Assembly: GCA_017433195.1 (NCBI GenBank)
Contig: JAFRHR010000037.1
Location: 1 to 64,000 of the forward strand
Direction of reading: 5' to 3'
Length of the DNA stretch: 64,000 nt
Source of the DNA: a bacterium
GTDB taxonomy: Bacteria; Cyanobacteriota; Vampirovibrionia; Gastranaerophilales; Gastranaerophilaceae
Made by a program: the position numbers and the translations under genes. A model generated the notes under the pieces. That model was given only the letters and a program-made list of their open reading frames with translations. It searched no databases and was not told the DNA's origin. Below are positions 37,917 through 46,995 of this stretch, one piece after another. Within the stretch, counting starts at the first letter, position 1. Each line of letters begins with the position of its first letter.

Positions 37917-38528
37917 CTATATCATCCCTTGTTTTACCAGCTCTTTCTTTATCTTATCCAGAGAATTTTGAATAATTCTTGAAATTCTGGACTGTGATAT
38001 GTTGAATTCTACTGATATATCTTTTAATTTTTTATCATGGAAAAATTTTGCTTCTAATAAATCCTGTTCTCTTTGAGGCAAGCATTTCATTGCTTCAACT
38101 ATACGTTTCTTCAATTCAACAAATTCTGCTTTTTCTTCCGGATTTCTTGCATTATCTTTAATTAAAACCGGATTTTCCGCATCAGCAAGTTCGTCAATTG
38201 AAAGAATTGTTTTATAAACTGCTTCTCTTAAATCGTTGCATTCTTCCTCTTTTGCGGGAGAATTTTTTATTGCATACCATTTGTAACGACGGCGAATTTC
38301 GTTTCTGATAGCCCATTTTATTGCTTTTGATAAATAAGCATTATTGTAAGTTTCCGGATCAGCATGCCCAAATAAAATGTACAGAGTATGGATAGCAATA
38401 TTTTCAACTTCCGTATACTCAATTACACCAAGAGCCGCAATCTTCTTAAATTCAACTTTTGAAACTGTTTCTATAAGATTTTTGTAAGGCTCTAAATTTA
38501 GTTTTTTGTTCTTCACAAAATTTCCCAT
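37917..38528 (-). CDS. Sigma-70 family RNA polymerase sigma factor
   Basis: The 203-residue protein has region 2 features (YLSKAIKWAIRNEIRRRYKW) and a clear region 4 (RIVEAMKCLPQREQDLLEAK, then LKDISVEFNISQSRISRIIQ). Region 1 is absent and region 3 is short, as in alternative sigma factors. The ATG at 38528 is preceded by tatatt at a distance of 6 nt and no ribosome binding site, so its mRNA may be leaderless. No anti-sigma gene adjoins it. Target genes are unknown. Confidence 0.9.
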   Translation of the reverse strand: MGNFVKNKKLNLEPYKNLIETVSKVEFKKIAALGVIEYTEVENIAIHTLYILFGHADPETYNNAYLSKAIKWAIRNEIRRRYKWYAIKNSPAKEEECNDLREAVYKTILSIDELADAENPVLIKDNARNPEEKAEFVELKKRIVEAMKCLPQREQDLLEAKFFHDKKLKDISVEFNISQSRISRIIQNSLDKIKKELVKQGMI

Positions 38529-38676
38529 GGTACTAATATAATACCAAAAAAAAATAACTTTACCTATACATCTAACGTTTGATTTTACAAACAAAATTGT
38601 TTTTTATGTTAAAATCTTATACACAGGGGTAAACAAACAGGGATAAACGAACAAAAGTAAGCAGACAGGGGGATTT

Positions 38677-40059
38677 ATGTTTGACTCGTTATCGGAAAAA
38701 CTGCAAGAAGTTATAAAAAAGGCAAGCGGACAGAGTGAATTAACTCAGGAAAATATGCAAGATGCCCTCAGAGAAATCCGCAGAGCTCTTCTTGATGCAG
38801 ACGTTAATTTAAGAGTCGTAAAATCTTTTATATCAAACATAAAGGATAAGGCCGAAGGTGAAAACGTTTTACAGGGCGTAAATCCGGCACAGCAGCTTGT
38901 AAAAATAGTCCACGATGAATTAGTTAAAATTTTAGGTGAAAGTCAGGCCCCTATTGATTACAGCGGACACCCCAATTTGATTATGATGTTAGGTTTACAA
39001 GGGTCAGGAAAAACTACATCAGCTGCAAAACTTGCAATAAAACTCAAAAAAGACGGAAGAAATCCACTTTTGGTTGCGTGCGATGTATACAGACCTGCTG
39101 CAATTAAACAATTACAGACATTAGGAGAACAAACAAATACCGAAGTCTTTACTCTTGACGGTTCAAAAAATGTTCAGGATATTATAAGTTCCGCTTTAAA
39201 TTATGCAAAGGATAAAGGCTTTAACACACTTATCATAGATACCGCAGGACGATTGCAAATAGATACGGACATGATGGCAGAATTATTACTCATAGACAGA
39301 GTATTTTCTCCGCAGGAAAAATTACTCGTCATAGATGCAATGACCGGTCAGGAATCCGTAAACGTTGCCGAAAACTTTAATGAACAACTGGGAATAACCG
39401 GTTTGATTTTAACAAAAGCCGACGGTGATTCAAGAGGCGGTGCTGCATTAAGTATTTCTTACTGCACCGGAAAACCCGTAAAATTAATCGGTACGGGCGA
39501 AAAATTAAATGCACTTGAAGATTTTCACCCCGAAAGAATGGCAACAAGAATTTTAGGAATGGGCGATATCGTTTCACTCGTTGAAAGAGCGCAGGAAGTT
39601 ATTGACGAAAAAGAAGCAATGGCACTTGAAAAGAAAATGCAGAAAGCGGAATTTTCTTTCAATGATTTTTTGAAAATGCAGAAACAAATGAAAATGTTAG
39701 GTTCATTCGATCAGATTTTAGGAATGCTTCCGGGATTTAACATAAGCAAAAACGACAGAGAAAAACTTTCTCACGAAGGAGAAAAACAATTCAAAAGGAT
39801 AGAAGTTTTTATACAGAGTATGACTCCTGAAGAAAGAGAAAATCCAAAATTAATAGATTCAAGCCGCAAAAAAAGAATTTCCGCAGGTTCTGGAATATCT
39901 CTTGCCGATGTAAACACATATATAAAACAGTTTGAACAAATGCGACAAATGATGAAAGGTGTTTCAAACCTTAAAAACACTTTCGGTAAATTCGGAGGCG
40001 TAAACGGAACAAAACTTGCGGCAAAGCAAATGATGCAAAACATGAGAAGATTTAAATAA
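38677..40059 (+). CDS. ffh: Signal recognition particle GTPase Ffh
   Basis: The 460-residue protein targets nascent membrane proteins. It has the N domain, the G domain with GLQGSGKTTSAAKLA, DVYRPAAIKQL, IIDTAGRLQ and TKADGDSRGGAALS, and the Met-rich M domain from about residue 325 that binds SRP RNA (FLKMQKQMKMLGSFDQILGM, ending QMMQNMRRFK). The ATG follows agggggat. The SRP RNA gene was not found in the window. Confidence 0.97.
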   Translation: MFDSLSEKLQEVIKKASGQSELTQENMQDALREIRRALLDADVNLRVVKSFISNIKDKAEGENVLQGVNPAQQLVKIVHDELVKILGESQAPIDYSGHPNLIMMLGLQGSGKTTSAAKLAIKLKKDGRNPLLVACDVYRPAAIKQLQTLGEQTNTEVFTLDGSKNVQDIISSALNYAKDKGFNTLIIDTAGRLQIDTDMMAELLLIDRVFSPQEKLLVIDAMTGQESVNVAENFNEQLGITGLILTKADGDSRGGAALSISYCTGKPVKLIGTGEKLNALEDFHPERMATRILGMGDIVSLVERAQEVIDEKEAMALEKKMQKAEFSFNDFLKMQKQMKMLGSFDQILGMLPGFNISKNDREKLSHEGEKQFKRIEVFIQSMTPEERENPKLIDSSRKKRISAGSGISLADVNTYIKQFEQMRQMMKGVSNLKNTFGKFGGVNGTKLAAKQMMQNMRRFK

Positions 40060-40075
40060 CCTCCGGAATTTTAAA

Positions 40076-40387
40076 TTAAAGTCCTGTCTGGAAGAAATTC
40101 TCTGTCGGAGGTTCGTCATCGTCCTTTTTAGGCACATTTGCGGATCTTGTATCATAAAATGTATTGTTGTCATTTTTATCAAAATCTTCGCCTAACATAT
40201 CCTCAAGCGAAAACCCTTCATCAGAGTATCTTGCTGAATTATCATCATCTTCATCAAACAAGTTTTCATCATCTTCTTCTTTCTTTTTCTTCTTTTTTAA
40301 ATATTTGTTTCCTAAACTTCCGTCTTTAAAAGATGATTGCGCCTTAAATCTGTCAAAATTCTGACCGCCTATGTTATTGTTGAACAT
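40076..40387 (-). CDS. Small charged protein of unknown function (103 aa)
   Basis: The protein starts MFNNNIGGQNFDRFKAQSSF. It has a Lys-run followed by an acidic stretch (KKKKKKEEDDENLFDEDDD) and then an Asp-rich disordered tail. The ATG at 40387 follows ggag at 8 nt. It is convergent with ffh. The composition suggests a disordered protein; no function can be assigned. Confidence 0.65.
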   Translation of the reverse strand: MFNNNIGGQNFDRFKAQSSFKDGSLGNKYLKKKKKKEEDDENLFDEDDDNSARYSDEGFSLEDMLGEDFDKNDNNTFYDTRSANVPKKDDDEPPTENFFQTGL

Positions 40388-40452
40388 AACAATATCTCCG
40401 AACAAAGTACTGTAAGTTAATTATACAGTATTTTGACAGTTTTTTGAAGAGT

Positions 40453-40665
40453 TTAAAATAAAAATACTTTATTTTGTGTATAGTCTGAATTATCAAAATA
40501 CGGCTCAAAGCTATAAGCCAATCTTGAAAGCCCGATAGGAGAATTTACTTCCGGTGCCTGATTTATAGAAGATGAAACATAAGCTTCTTTCCCTGTTTTT
40601 CTTTTTAATGCACATAAACCGGTTACCGAACTATTATCCGTAAATAACTTTTTTAAAAATTCCAT
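40453..40665 (-). CDS. Small protein of unknown function (70 aa)
   Basis: The protein starts MEFLKKLFTDNSSVTGLCAL, with aaagga 8 nt upstream of the ATG at 40665. It has one Cys and an aromatic C-terminus (SFEPYFDNSDYTQNKVFLF). It is divergent from the DUF1858 gene. The amphipathic start could bind membrane; nothing more can be said. Confidence 0.55.
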   Translation of the reverse strand: MEFLKKLFTDNSSVTGLCALKRKTGKEAYVSSSINQAPEVNSPIGLSRLAYSFEPYFDNSDYTQNKVFLF

Positions 40666-40749
40666 ACTTTCAATCCTTTCACGTTTGGGGTATAATTGTT
40701 TTAATGAAAGTTTTAGAAAAGTCAATTTTTTGCAGAAAGGGAGTTTTTT

Positions 40750-40956
40750 ATGACAAAAGTAACAAAAGAAATGGGTATATTAGAAATAGTTCAACAATTT
40801 CCTGAAAGTGCTGAAATATTCAGAAAATACGGATTAGGATGCTTAGGTTGTGCGGCTGCAAGATTTGAAAATCTTGAAGCAGGAGCAAAAGTTCACGGTT
40901 TTAATCCTGACGATATGGTTGCTGAAATTAATGCACTTATAGAAAAAGGAGAATAA
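40750..40956 (+). CDS. DUF1858-domain protein (putative redox disulfide)
   Basis: The 68-residue protein is a full DUF1858 domain: MGILEIVQQFPESAEIFRKYGLGCLGCAAARFE, with the hallmark CxxC in GLGCLGC. The family occurs alone or next to hybrid-cluster proteins and is thought to act as a redox-active or metal-binding disulfide module. A ribosome binding site (aaaggga) precedes it, and tataat lies at 40691-40696. It is 3 bp ahead of the NfeD gene. Confidence 0.88.
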   Translation: MTKVTKEMGILEIVQQFPESAEIFRKYGLGCLGCAAARFENLEAGAKVHGFNPDDMVAEINALIEKGE

Positions 40957-40959
40957 TTT

Positions 40960-41400
40960 ATGACATTATGGCAATTGTTTGTTATTGCCGGAGGTTTTTT
41001 TCTCATAATTGAAATGCTTGCTCCTGCAATGTTTTTCCTTAACTTTGCAATAGCGGCATTTTTGACGGCAATTGTTTCTGTCTTTATTGCTGATTGGGCA
41101 TGGCTTATTACCGTGTTTTTGGTAAGTTCAACACTGTTATTAACCGTTTTCAGACCATTTTTGGCAAAACATACTAATGTTTCCAATAAAGAAAACGAAA
41201 CAGGTATTACAGGACAATATATAGGACAGATTGTTAAGGCAATATCTCCGATTACAAAATCGTCAGGTGCCGTTACAATATACGGGGAAAGATGGGAAGC
41301 CAGACTTGATAAAGATTCTGATTTATCAGAGATTCCCGAAAATACAGAAGTAAGAATTATTAAAAACGAGGGCTTGGTTCTTACTGTTGAAAAAGCGTAA
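40960..41400 (+). CDS. NfeD-like membrane protein
   Basis: The 146-residue protein has an N-terminal membrane part of two to three helices (LFVIAGGFFLIIEMLAPAMF, FAIAAFLTAIVSVFIADWAW, LITVFLVSSTLLLTVFRPF) and a C-terminal OB-fold-like domain (GQIVKAISPITKSSGAVTIY, GERWEAR, VRIIKNEGLVLTV). Short NfeD proteins work with SPFH proteins in membrane microdomains; the SPFH gene is next in line, 27 bp away. Confidence 0.93.
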   Translation: MTLWQLFVIAGGFFLIIEMLAPAMFFLNFAIAAFLTAIVSVFIADWAWLITVFLVSSTLLLTVFRPFLAKHTNVSNKENETGITGQYIGQIVKAISPITKSSGAVTIYGERWEARLDKDSDLSEIPENTEVRIIKNEGLVLTVEKA

Positions 41401-41427
41401 AAATTTAAAAATAAAAATGGAGGACTT

Positions 41428-42393
41428 ATGATTTATACAGTTTTATTGGTACTTGTAGTAATGTTTGTTCTTAAATCCGTCATAATAGTAAAGCAGGCGG
41501 AAGAAATAATTATCGAAAGATGGGGAAAATTCCACAGAATTTTAAAACCCGGTTTGAACTTTATCTTTCCTTTCATAGATACTACAAGAGGAATTTCTTG
41601 GAAAGTTAATCAAAAAGATATAAGCGGCCACACTTATTCTTACTACAAAATGGTTGACAGAATTGATATGAGAGAAAACGTCTATGACTTTTCAAGACAA
41701 AACGTAATCACAAAAGACAACGCAACAATAAGCATTAACGCTCTTTTATACTTCCAAATCATAGATGCAAAAAGCGCAGTTTATGCTATCGGAAACTTAG
41801 TTGAAGCGATAGAAAAACTTACTCAGACAACGCTGAGAAACCTCGTTGGACAGTTGGTATTGGACGAAACTCTTGTTTCAAGAGATAAAATTAACCACGA
41901 ATTGAGAGCAATACTTGACGAAGCAACTAACAAGTGGGGCGTAAAAGTAAACAGAGTAGAACTTCAGGACATCATTCCTCCTGCGGATATTCAGCAGGCA
42001 ATGGAAAAACAAATGAAAGCAGAAAGAGAAAAGAGAGCAACAATCTTAAATGCCGAAGCTGAAAAAGAAGCTGCAATAAACATTGCAGAAGGTAAAAAAC
42101 AGGCTGCAATTTTGGAAGCTGACGGTCATAAACAGGCTATGATTTTAAGAGCAGACGGTCAAAAACAATCAAGAATACTTGAAGCAAACGGCGAACAGGA
42201 AGCAATTAAATTAATTATTGATGCAATAGCAGGTAACGGAAAACCGGATCAATACCTGATTGCTATGAAATACATCGAAACATTAAAAGCAATGGCTGAC
42301 GGTAAAGACAGCAAAGTTGTTTACATGCCATATGAAGCAACAGGAATTTTAAGTTCAGTTGACGGAATAAAACAAATGTTCGACAGAAAATAA
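41428..42393 (+). CDS. SPFH/stomatin-like membrane scaffold protein
   Basis: The 321-residue protein has one N-terminal membrane helix (MIYTVLLVLVVMFVLKSVII), an SPFH domain (VKQAEEIIIERWGKFHRILK, PGLNFIFPFID, TLRNLVGQLVLDETLVSRD) and a coiled-coil with Ala/Glu-rich repeats (residues about 185-270, for example EAEKEAAINIAEGKKQAAIL). Stomatin-like proteins form large membrane cages and regulate proteases. Pairing with NfeD is the standard arrangement. Confidence 0.95.
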   Translation: MIYTVLLVLVVMFVLKSVIIVKQAEEIIIERWGKFHRILKPGLNFIFPFIDTTRGISWKVNQKDISGHTYSYYKMVDRIDMRENVYDFSRQNVITKDNATISINALLYFQIIDAKSAVYAIGNLVEAIEKLTQTTLRNLVGQLVLDETLVSRDKINHELRAILDEATNKWGVKVNRVELQDIIPPADIQQAMEKQMKAEREKRATILNAEAEKEAAINIAEGKKQAAILEADGHKQAMILRADGQKQSRILEANGEQEAIKLIIDAIAGNGKPDQYLIAMKYIETLKAMADGKDSKVVYMPYEATGILSSVDGIKQMFDRK

Positions 42394-42410
42394 TTATTTG
42401 TTAAAGCAAT

Positions 42411-42449
42411 AAAAAGGGCGGTTTGAAGAATTCAAACCGCCCTTTTTTA
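42411..42449. terminator. Bidirectional terminator between SPFH gene and 42461 gene
   Basis: A perfect 17-bp stem (42411-42427 with 42431-42447) with a 3-nt loop is flanked by A- and T-runs. It serves both convergent genes. Confidence 0.93.
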
Positions 42450-42460
42450 TTTGTATTTAA

Positions 42461-42862
42461 TTATAACGTATCGTCATCATCTTCAAATGCAGCATTTTCT
42501 TCATCACTGACTTCAATTTTCTTCATTTCTCTGCCCCAGTTATCATAGTAAGTAATAGTTTTTTCGCTGCCCATTTCATCATATTCTATTAATTTTTTGT
42601 ATTCAACTTTTTTTCCGCTTGAATTAAATCCTTTGTAATGAACAACTGTCGGCATATCTTCTTCGTTAAATTTTTCATATTTTTCTTCATACTTAGCATG
42701 CTCATTTTCTGAGTTTTCATATACATAACGAATTAATTGACCCTGCTGATTATAATAATAATACTCATATTCAACTTCTTTTTCAGCTTCATGAATGGTG
42801 GTTACTTTTTCTTCTTTTCTCGCCCCATCCGGATAATGCTTTAATTCTTTTAAAACTTTCAT
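42461..42862 (-). CDS. Acidic Tyr/Lys-rich protein of unknown function (133 aa)
   Basis: The protein contains three to four loosely repeated units ending in patterns like YYNQQGQLIRYVYE, HYKGFNSSGKKVEYKKLIEY and YYDNWGREMKKIEV, which recall beta-hairpins of YD/RHS repeats, though far fewer. It ends in an acidic tail (FEDDDDTL). There is no signal peptide. The ATG follows ggagactgt. The function is unknown. Confidence 0.65.
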   Translation of the reverse strand: MKVLKELKHYPDGARKEEKVTTIHEAEKEVEYEYYYYNQQGQLIRYVYENSENEHAKYEEKYEKFNEEDMPTVVHYKGFNSSGKKVEYKKLIEYDEMGSEKTITYYDNWGREMKKIEVSDEENAAFEDDDDTL

Positions 42863-42926
42863 ACAGTCTCCTTATTTATATCAATAAGTTTAACATATAT
42901 TTTCAAAATAATAAATACATTATATA

Positions 42927-42957
42927 AAAATAAAAGGCGAAACCGTCGTTTCGCCTA
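42927..42957 (-). terminator. Terminator of the 43033 gene
   Basis: Stem aggcgaaac (42935-42943) pairs with gtttcgcct (42948-42956). Read leftward it is followed by a T-rich tract. Confidence 0.85.
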
Positions 42958-43032
42958 ATGATTTACCAATTAATTTCAGTATATATCCAAATTCCCATTA
43001 AACAGTCATTTGAAATTTTATATTTTTATTTA

Positions 43033-43320
43033 CTATGCTTCATATGTAACGAAAGATATGTCGCCTCTTTCGCCATAGGTCATTGTTGTTCCTTCTATTG
43101 GTGTGCCTGCATCACGATAATCGTTATATACCATTTTTGCTTCTGTGAATGCCGGTGATGCGGATTTGTTGCCTAATTTCACCTGATCTCCCGGTTGAAA
43201 TTCTGCAGGACTTGTCATCGGAATATTTCCGACATTTGATGTTTGTTGTGTTCTTTGAGCACCTTGAGTGCCTTTTGCTAAATCTGTTTTTGAAATAAAT
43301 GGTAAACCGTTGATAGACAT
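43033..43320 (-). CDS. Small protein of unknown function (95 aa)
   Basis: The protein begins MSINGLPFISKTDLAKGTQG, so it has a Met-x-Ile start like the tagged proteins further right but no Ser-Phe-x-Gly box. A Gln/Thr-rich linker leads to a short region with DQVKLGNKSASPAF and AKMVYNDYRDAGTPIEG. The ATG follows ggagattt. The 241-bp gap to the next gene (43321-43561) holds only A/T-rich sequence with weak hairpins. The function is unknown. Confidence 0.6.
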   Translation of the reverse strand: MSINGLPFISKTDLAKGTQGAQRTQQTSNVGNIPMTSPAEFQPGDQVKLGNKSASPAFTEAKMVYNDYRDAGTPIEGTTMTYGERGDISFVTYEA

Positions 43321-43561
43321 AATCTAAATCTCCTATATAATTTTTAATATCCTGTTTTCCTATTCTAAATACTTGGTAAGAAATCTTGGGTTTAATCTCT
43401 TATACTCTAATAAAGTATTTTTGTTTTAAAAAATTGCCTCAACCATTTCGTATAAAACGGCGGAAATCCGCAGTATATACATAATATAGCCTATTTAAAA
43501 CTCATTTTAACAAAACTTTACAATTGTGCAAGTGCGCAATTTTCACTATAAAAAGAGGTTT

Positions 43562-44251
43562 TTACTGCTGGGAAATAGTCTTTGAAATCTGATACTGAAT
43601 AGCATTTGCTCTGCTGAGATAGTTTGTTAGCCGTTCATATTTAAGCGGACCTTCGCCATACGGAATATCCATAGATACAAGTTCATCGACATTTTTATTT
43701 ATGTTGTCGAGTTTAGCAAGCGCATCCTTTATACTTCTACCTGCGCTGAAACGTTTTGATAGTTTGGCAAGAATTTTATCGGAAATAAAATTCAAAATCT
43801 TATCAGACAAACTATTATCCTGTTTGGGTTTGGAAACAACAAGCCCTGTTATTCCGCTCGAAAGTTTAGCTGAAAGTCCCTGTTTATTATATTGTTTATA
43901 TAATTCATTTAATTCAAGTTCTTCCTGATGTTTTTTTATGGTTAAAATATCTACTTTTTGAAAGTCATTAATATCTTTTGCCGCCATAATTTGCTTTGCG
44001 ATAACTTTCAAATCATTTTCAAGATAATTAATGCGGTATTCAAGCCTGAAAACCTCATCTTTAACTTCTTTATATGCGGTTTCTTCAATTAAATCTGAAT
44101 CCAAACCATTAACTTTATGTAATGGTACAGTCTGTAGTTCCTTATTTATTGAAACACTGTAATTCTGAGTCTGAAAAAAATTAGAATTATTTTCCGGCTG
44201 ACTCTTATTAAGGTCTTTTTCAGAATTATTAATAAAGAAATTATTATCCAT
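43562..44251 (-). CDS. Helical protein of unknown function (229 aa)
   Basis: The Asn-rich N-terminus (MDNNFFINNSEKDLNKSQPE) is followed by a coiled-coil-like middle (EEVKDEVFRLEYRINYLEND-type segment, then HQEELELNELYKQYNKQG) and a Lys/Leu-rich C-terminal part. No family is recognised. There is no ribosome binding site; tattat lies 6 nt before the ATG, so translation may be leaderless. Confidence 0.6.
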   Translation of the reverse strand: MDNNFFINNSEKDLNKSQPENNSNFFQTQNYSVSINKELQTVPLHKVNGLDSDLIEETAYKEVKDEVFRLEYRINYLENDLKVIAKQIMAAKDINDFQKVDILTIKKHQEELELNELYKQYNKQGLSAKLSSGITGLVVSKPKQDNSLSDKILNFISDKILAKLSKRFSAGRSIKDALAKLDNINKNVDELVSMDIPYGEGPLKYERLTNYLSRANAIQYQISKTISQQ

Positions 44252-44306
44252 AGTTTTATAATACACTATTAAACAATAGGTTTATACATACAAAAAGTGT
44301 AAAAAT

Positions 44307-46802
44307 CTATGCAACCAAATCAATAGCTTTAGTCTGAACAGGAGTTATACCTCTGAATGAAAGCTTGTTCTGAGCAGCCTGACGCATAGCAACGTCAGTT
44401 TCTTTGGTTCTTATTTCCTGAGTAACATCCTGAATTAACTGAGAAACAGTGCGGCCTTCATACCAGTATGGAGCAAGGTCGACTTTAACTTTACTGCACA
44501 TGCCGGCTTTTTTGTTAATATTAATACTTGAATCGTGCATTATATTATAATTTTTTCTTATTGTCTGATAAATTTTTTCCGCATCATTTTCGATTTTACC
44601 GTCTATTTTAACAACTAACGGAGTGTCTAAATCAACATTCGGCAAATCAACACGTGCGCCTGATGCACCGCCATGCCCTCCGCCTCCGAATAAACTTGCA
44701 AGAAGTTCGGCATGGTCACTTGTATTTGATGAACGGAAAGATAATCTTAAACCGTTTTGAGATGCAACTTCAGAATTTTCGGTCATCAAACCCTTTTTTC
44801 TGTCCTGAATAACAAGGACTGCAATTCTGTCTTCGTCATATTTACTTGTGTATGTTTGTTCTGCAATTGAAGATAATGAATTAGATCCACATGCAATTTG
44901 CGCACTGTCCTTTGGATTTGATTTTAGAGAACCCATAACTTCTGAATACTTAAAACCGTTTTGGACATCAAGGAGTGTAATATCACTATCCTGTTTTAAA
45001 CTCTTATTAAATACGTCATACATCTGATCATAATCAATATTTATAATTCCCAAACCAAGATTTGGATACATTTCTCTGCCGTCAAGTGCATACTGAAGCA
45101 TCAATTCTCTCGGAGAATCTTCATCGTATTCAGAAAATTTCTTGCTGAAATTAGCATCAGGAATATCATAAGTTATATTTTCTCTTAACCATTTTTTATC
45201 AACACCTGAATTTTTATCAAATTTATTGACGAACCATTTTGACATGCCTTCAGGATAATAGTTTGGTCTCTGCTGAACAGGCATCTTTGAATGTTGCGGC
45301 AATAAGTTTGCTGTTCTTGTGAAAGAACCCGTATCTGTAGAAATACCTGTAATTACTGATGCTGCAAATTTCTTTGCATCTTCCGGACGTCTTGCAAACA
45401 TATCATCCAACATGCCTGCTTTATCCGCAACAACACCAACTAACTGAGCAGCTGCAGGTACAGAATCACAAATTAAGGCAAGGCCGTCTTCTTTGATTTT
45501 CTTTACGTCCAAGCCTGTTACGTCTTTTTGACTATCCCATTCATCAATTCTTAATGGGTGGTGGTCGATATAAATCTGACTTTTTGAGCCCTGAATATAA
45601 TCTTTAAATGCACCTGTAAATCTTTGAGGAGTAGGAACATCAACGGTTATAACCAAATCATATTTTTTCTTGTCTTTTCCGAATAAAGGACTTGCATCAA
45701 AAAGGTTTTTCGGATTTTCAAGTTCTTTCAAATCATTTCTTAATAATTCTGCCTGTTCAAAAGCAGTCGGAGAACCATTTGTTTCTAATTTTTTGATACT
45801 TGCTTTTAAAGAAGCAATTTTTTCCGGATTATAAGGACGTTTAACTTCATTTATGCCCGGTAATTTCTGACGGAATAAGCCCGGAATTTTATCATCAACT
45901 GCGCAATCTATATTTTTTTGCGGATATGTTGATTTTATTGCTGTTTTGAGTGCAATCATAGAACCTAAAGTATCACCGTCCGGTTTACTGTGGCCTAAAA
46001 TTAAAATTCTGTTATTTTCCGGTTTTTTGATTTCATCCGCAATATTGTCTATTGCTTCTTTTATTTCTCTTGCAGCATTAAGATCTTTTTCGTCCGCTTC
46101 AACCTGTAACATTCTTTTCAAAATCTGTGACGGACTAACTGCAGGTTGATAAAGCATAACATTTTTTGCAACCGAATATTCTTTTGAATTTAATAAAGCA
46201 TCAAATGTATTTTTGGCATGCTCTTTTAATTTAGGTTCTTTTGAAATACATTTTAAGTTAACTCTTAACCCGATAGTTGCAGCACCTTTTGATGTACCAG
46301 CAATAACATTTGATAATTCAAATCTGAAAGCGTTTTTGTTATTTTCAAGCATTGGGACAATTTCACCTGCAACTTCGTCAGGAACACGACCTATATTGCC
46401 GTAAACAGGATGTGACAAGCTAATCTGAGTACCGCCCTTGTCTGTTTGGGAAATAGCATAAATTAAAGGTTCTCCGTCTTTCCATTCACTGTTTGCAAGT
46501 TTTAAAACACTGTCGTCCGTAGCATTAACATTGGCACCCAAACCTCCTAACTGGTGGTTTGACGTACCTCTTACTCTCATTTGTATAGTAGGAATCCCGT
46601 CTTTTGTTTCGAGAGGATCTGCAATTTTCCCCCTGAAAGACACATGTAAAGCACTGCCTTCTCTTTTAATTGATACAACATTTGATTTTTGATTGTTTAG
46701 TTCAAAAACATCTGTTTGATTTGCTTTGTTAATAACAGACCTATCTTTTACAGCATTTGTACGCTGAAAAGACATGGGGTTAATCGCTGAATTAATAATC
46801 AT
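44307..46802 (-). CDS. DHH-family phosphoesterase with long tagged N-terminal extension
   Basis: The 831-residue protein contains an NrnA-like DHH/DHHA1 module: [18 protein letters not shown] near residue 264 (metal-binding Asp-x-Asp), [10 protein letters not shown] near 413 (the DHH motif) and [16 protein letters not shown] near 708. These enzymes degrade short oligonucleotides, pAp or cyclic dinucleotides. The first 250 residues are extra to the family and start [16 protein letters not shown], with [12 protein letters not shown] near residue 50. Another Ser-Phe-Arg-Gly occurs 17 residues before the C-terminus. A ggagtcc sequence precedes the ATG. The substrate is not determined. Confidence 0.8.
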   Translation of the reverse strand: MIINSAINPMSFQRTNAVKDRSVINKANQTDVFELNNQKSNVVSIKREGSALHVSFRGKIADPLETKDGIPTIQMRVRGTSNHQLGGLGANVNATDDSVLKLANSEWKDGEPLIYAISQTDKGGTQISLSHPVYGNIGRVPDEVAGEIVPMLENNKNAFRFELSNVIAGTSKGAATIGLRVNLKCISKEPKLKEHAKNTFDALLNSKEYSVAKNVMLYQPAVSPSQILKRMLQVEADEKDLNAAREIKEAIDNIADEIKKPENNRILILGHSKPDGDTLGSMIALKTAIKSTYPQKNIDCAVDDKIPGLFRQKLPGINEVKRPYNPEKIASLKASIKKLETNGSPTAFEQAELLRNDLKELENPKNLFDASPLFGKDKKKYDLVITVDVPTPQRFTGAFKDYIQGSKSQIYIDHHPLRIDEWDSQKDVTGLDVKKIKEDGLALICDSVPAAAQLVGVVADKAGMLDDMFARRPEDAKKFAASVITGISTDTGSFTRTANLLPQHSKMPVQQRPNYYPEGMSKWFVNKFDKNSGVDKKWLRENITYDIPDANFSKKFSEYDEDSPRELMLQYALDGREMYPNLGLGIINIDYDQMYDVFNKSLKQDSDITLLDVQNGFKYSEVMGSLKSNPKDSAQIACGSNSLSSIAEQTYTSKYDEDRIAVLVIQDRKKGLMTENSEVASQNGLRLSFRSSNTSDHAELLASLFGGGGHGGASGARVDLPNVDLDTPLVVKIDGKIENDAEKIYQTIRKNYNIMHDSSININKKAGMCSKVKVDLAPYWYEGRTVSQLIQDVTQEIRTKETDVAMRQAAQNKLSFRGITPVQTKAIDLVA

Positions 46803-46995
46803 TTTAGGACTCCTGCAAAAAACTTTAAAACAATTGTGCTATTTCTAAAACGCGTAAAGAAAAATTTTTGCGCATATTATAGTATATTTTAACAATTGTA
46901 AAGAGAAATAATAAAAAGATTTTTTAATACTTAATATCCTTGCCAGTAATTAATTAAAATGTTAAAATTTTTTTAATTGGGATAAGGGGATATAT

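Noticed and set aside
40138-40364. Ser/His-rich frames opposite the 103-aa protein
   Set aside because: They are complementary shadows of the Lys/Asp-rich codons of the leftward gene, which has the ribosome binding site.
43321-43561. Possible small RNA in the 241-bp gap
   Set aside because: Only weak hairpins (for example gcggaaatccgc) and no promoter-terminator pair could be made out.
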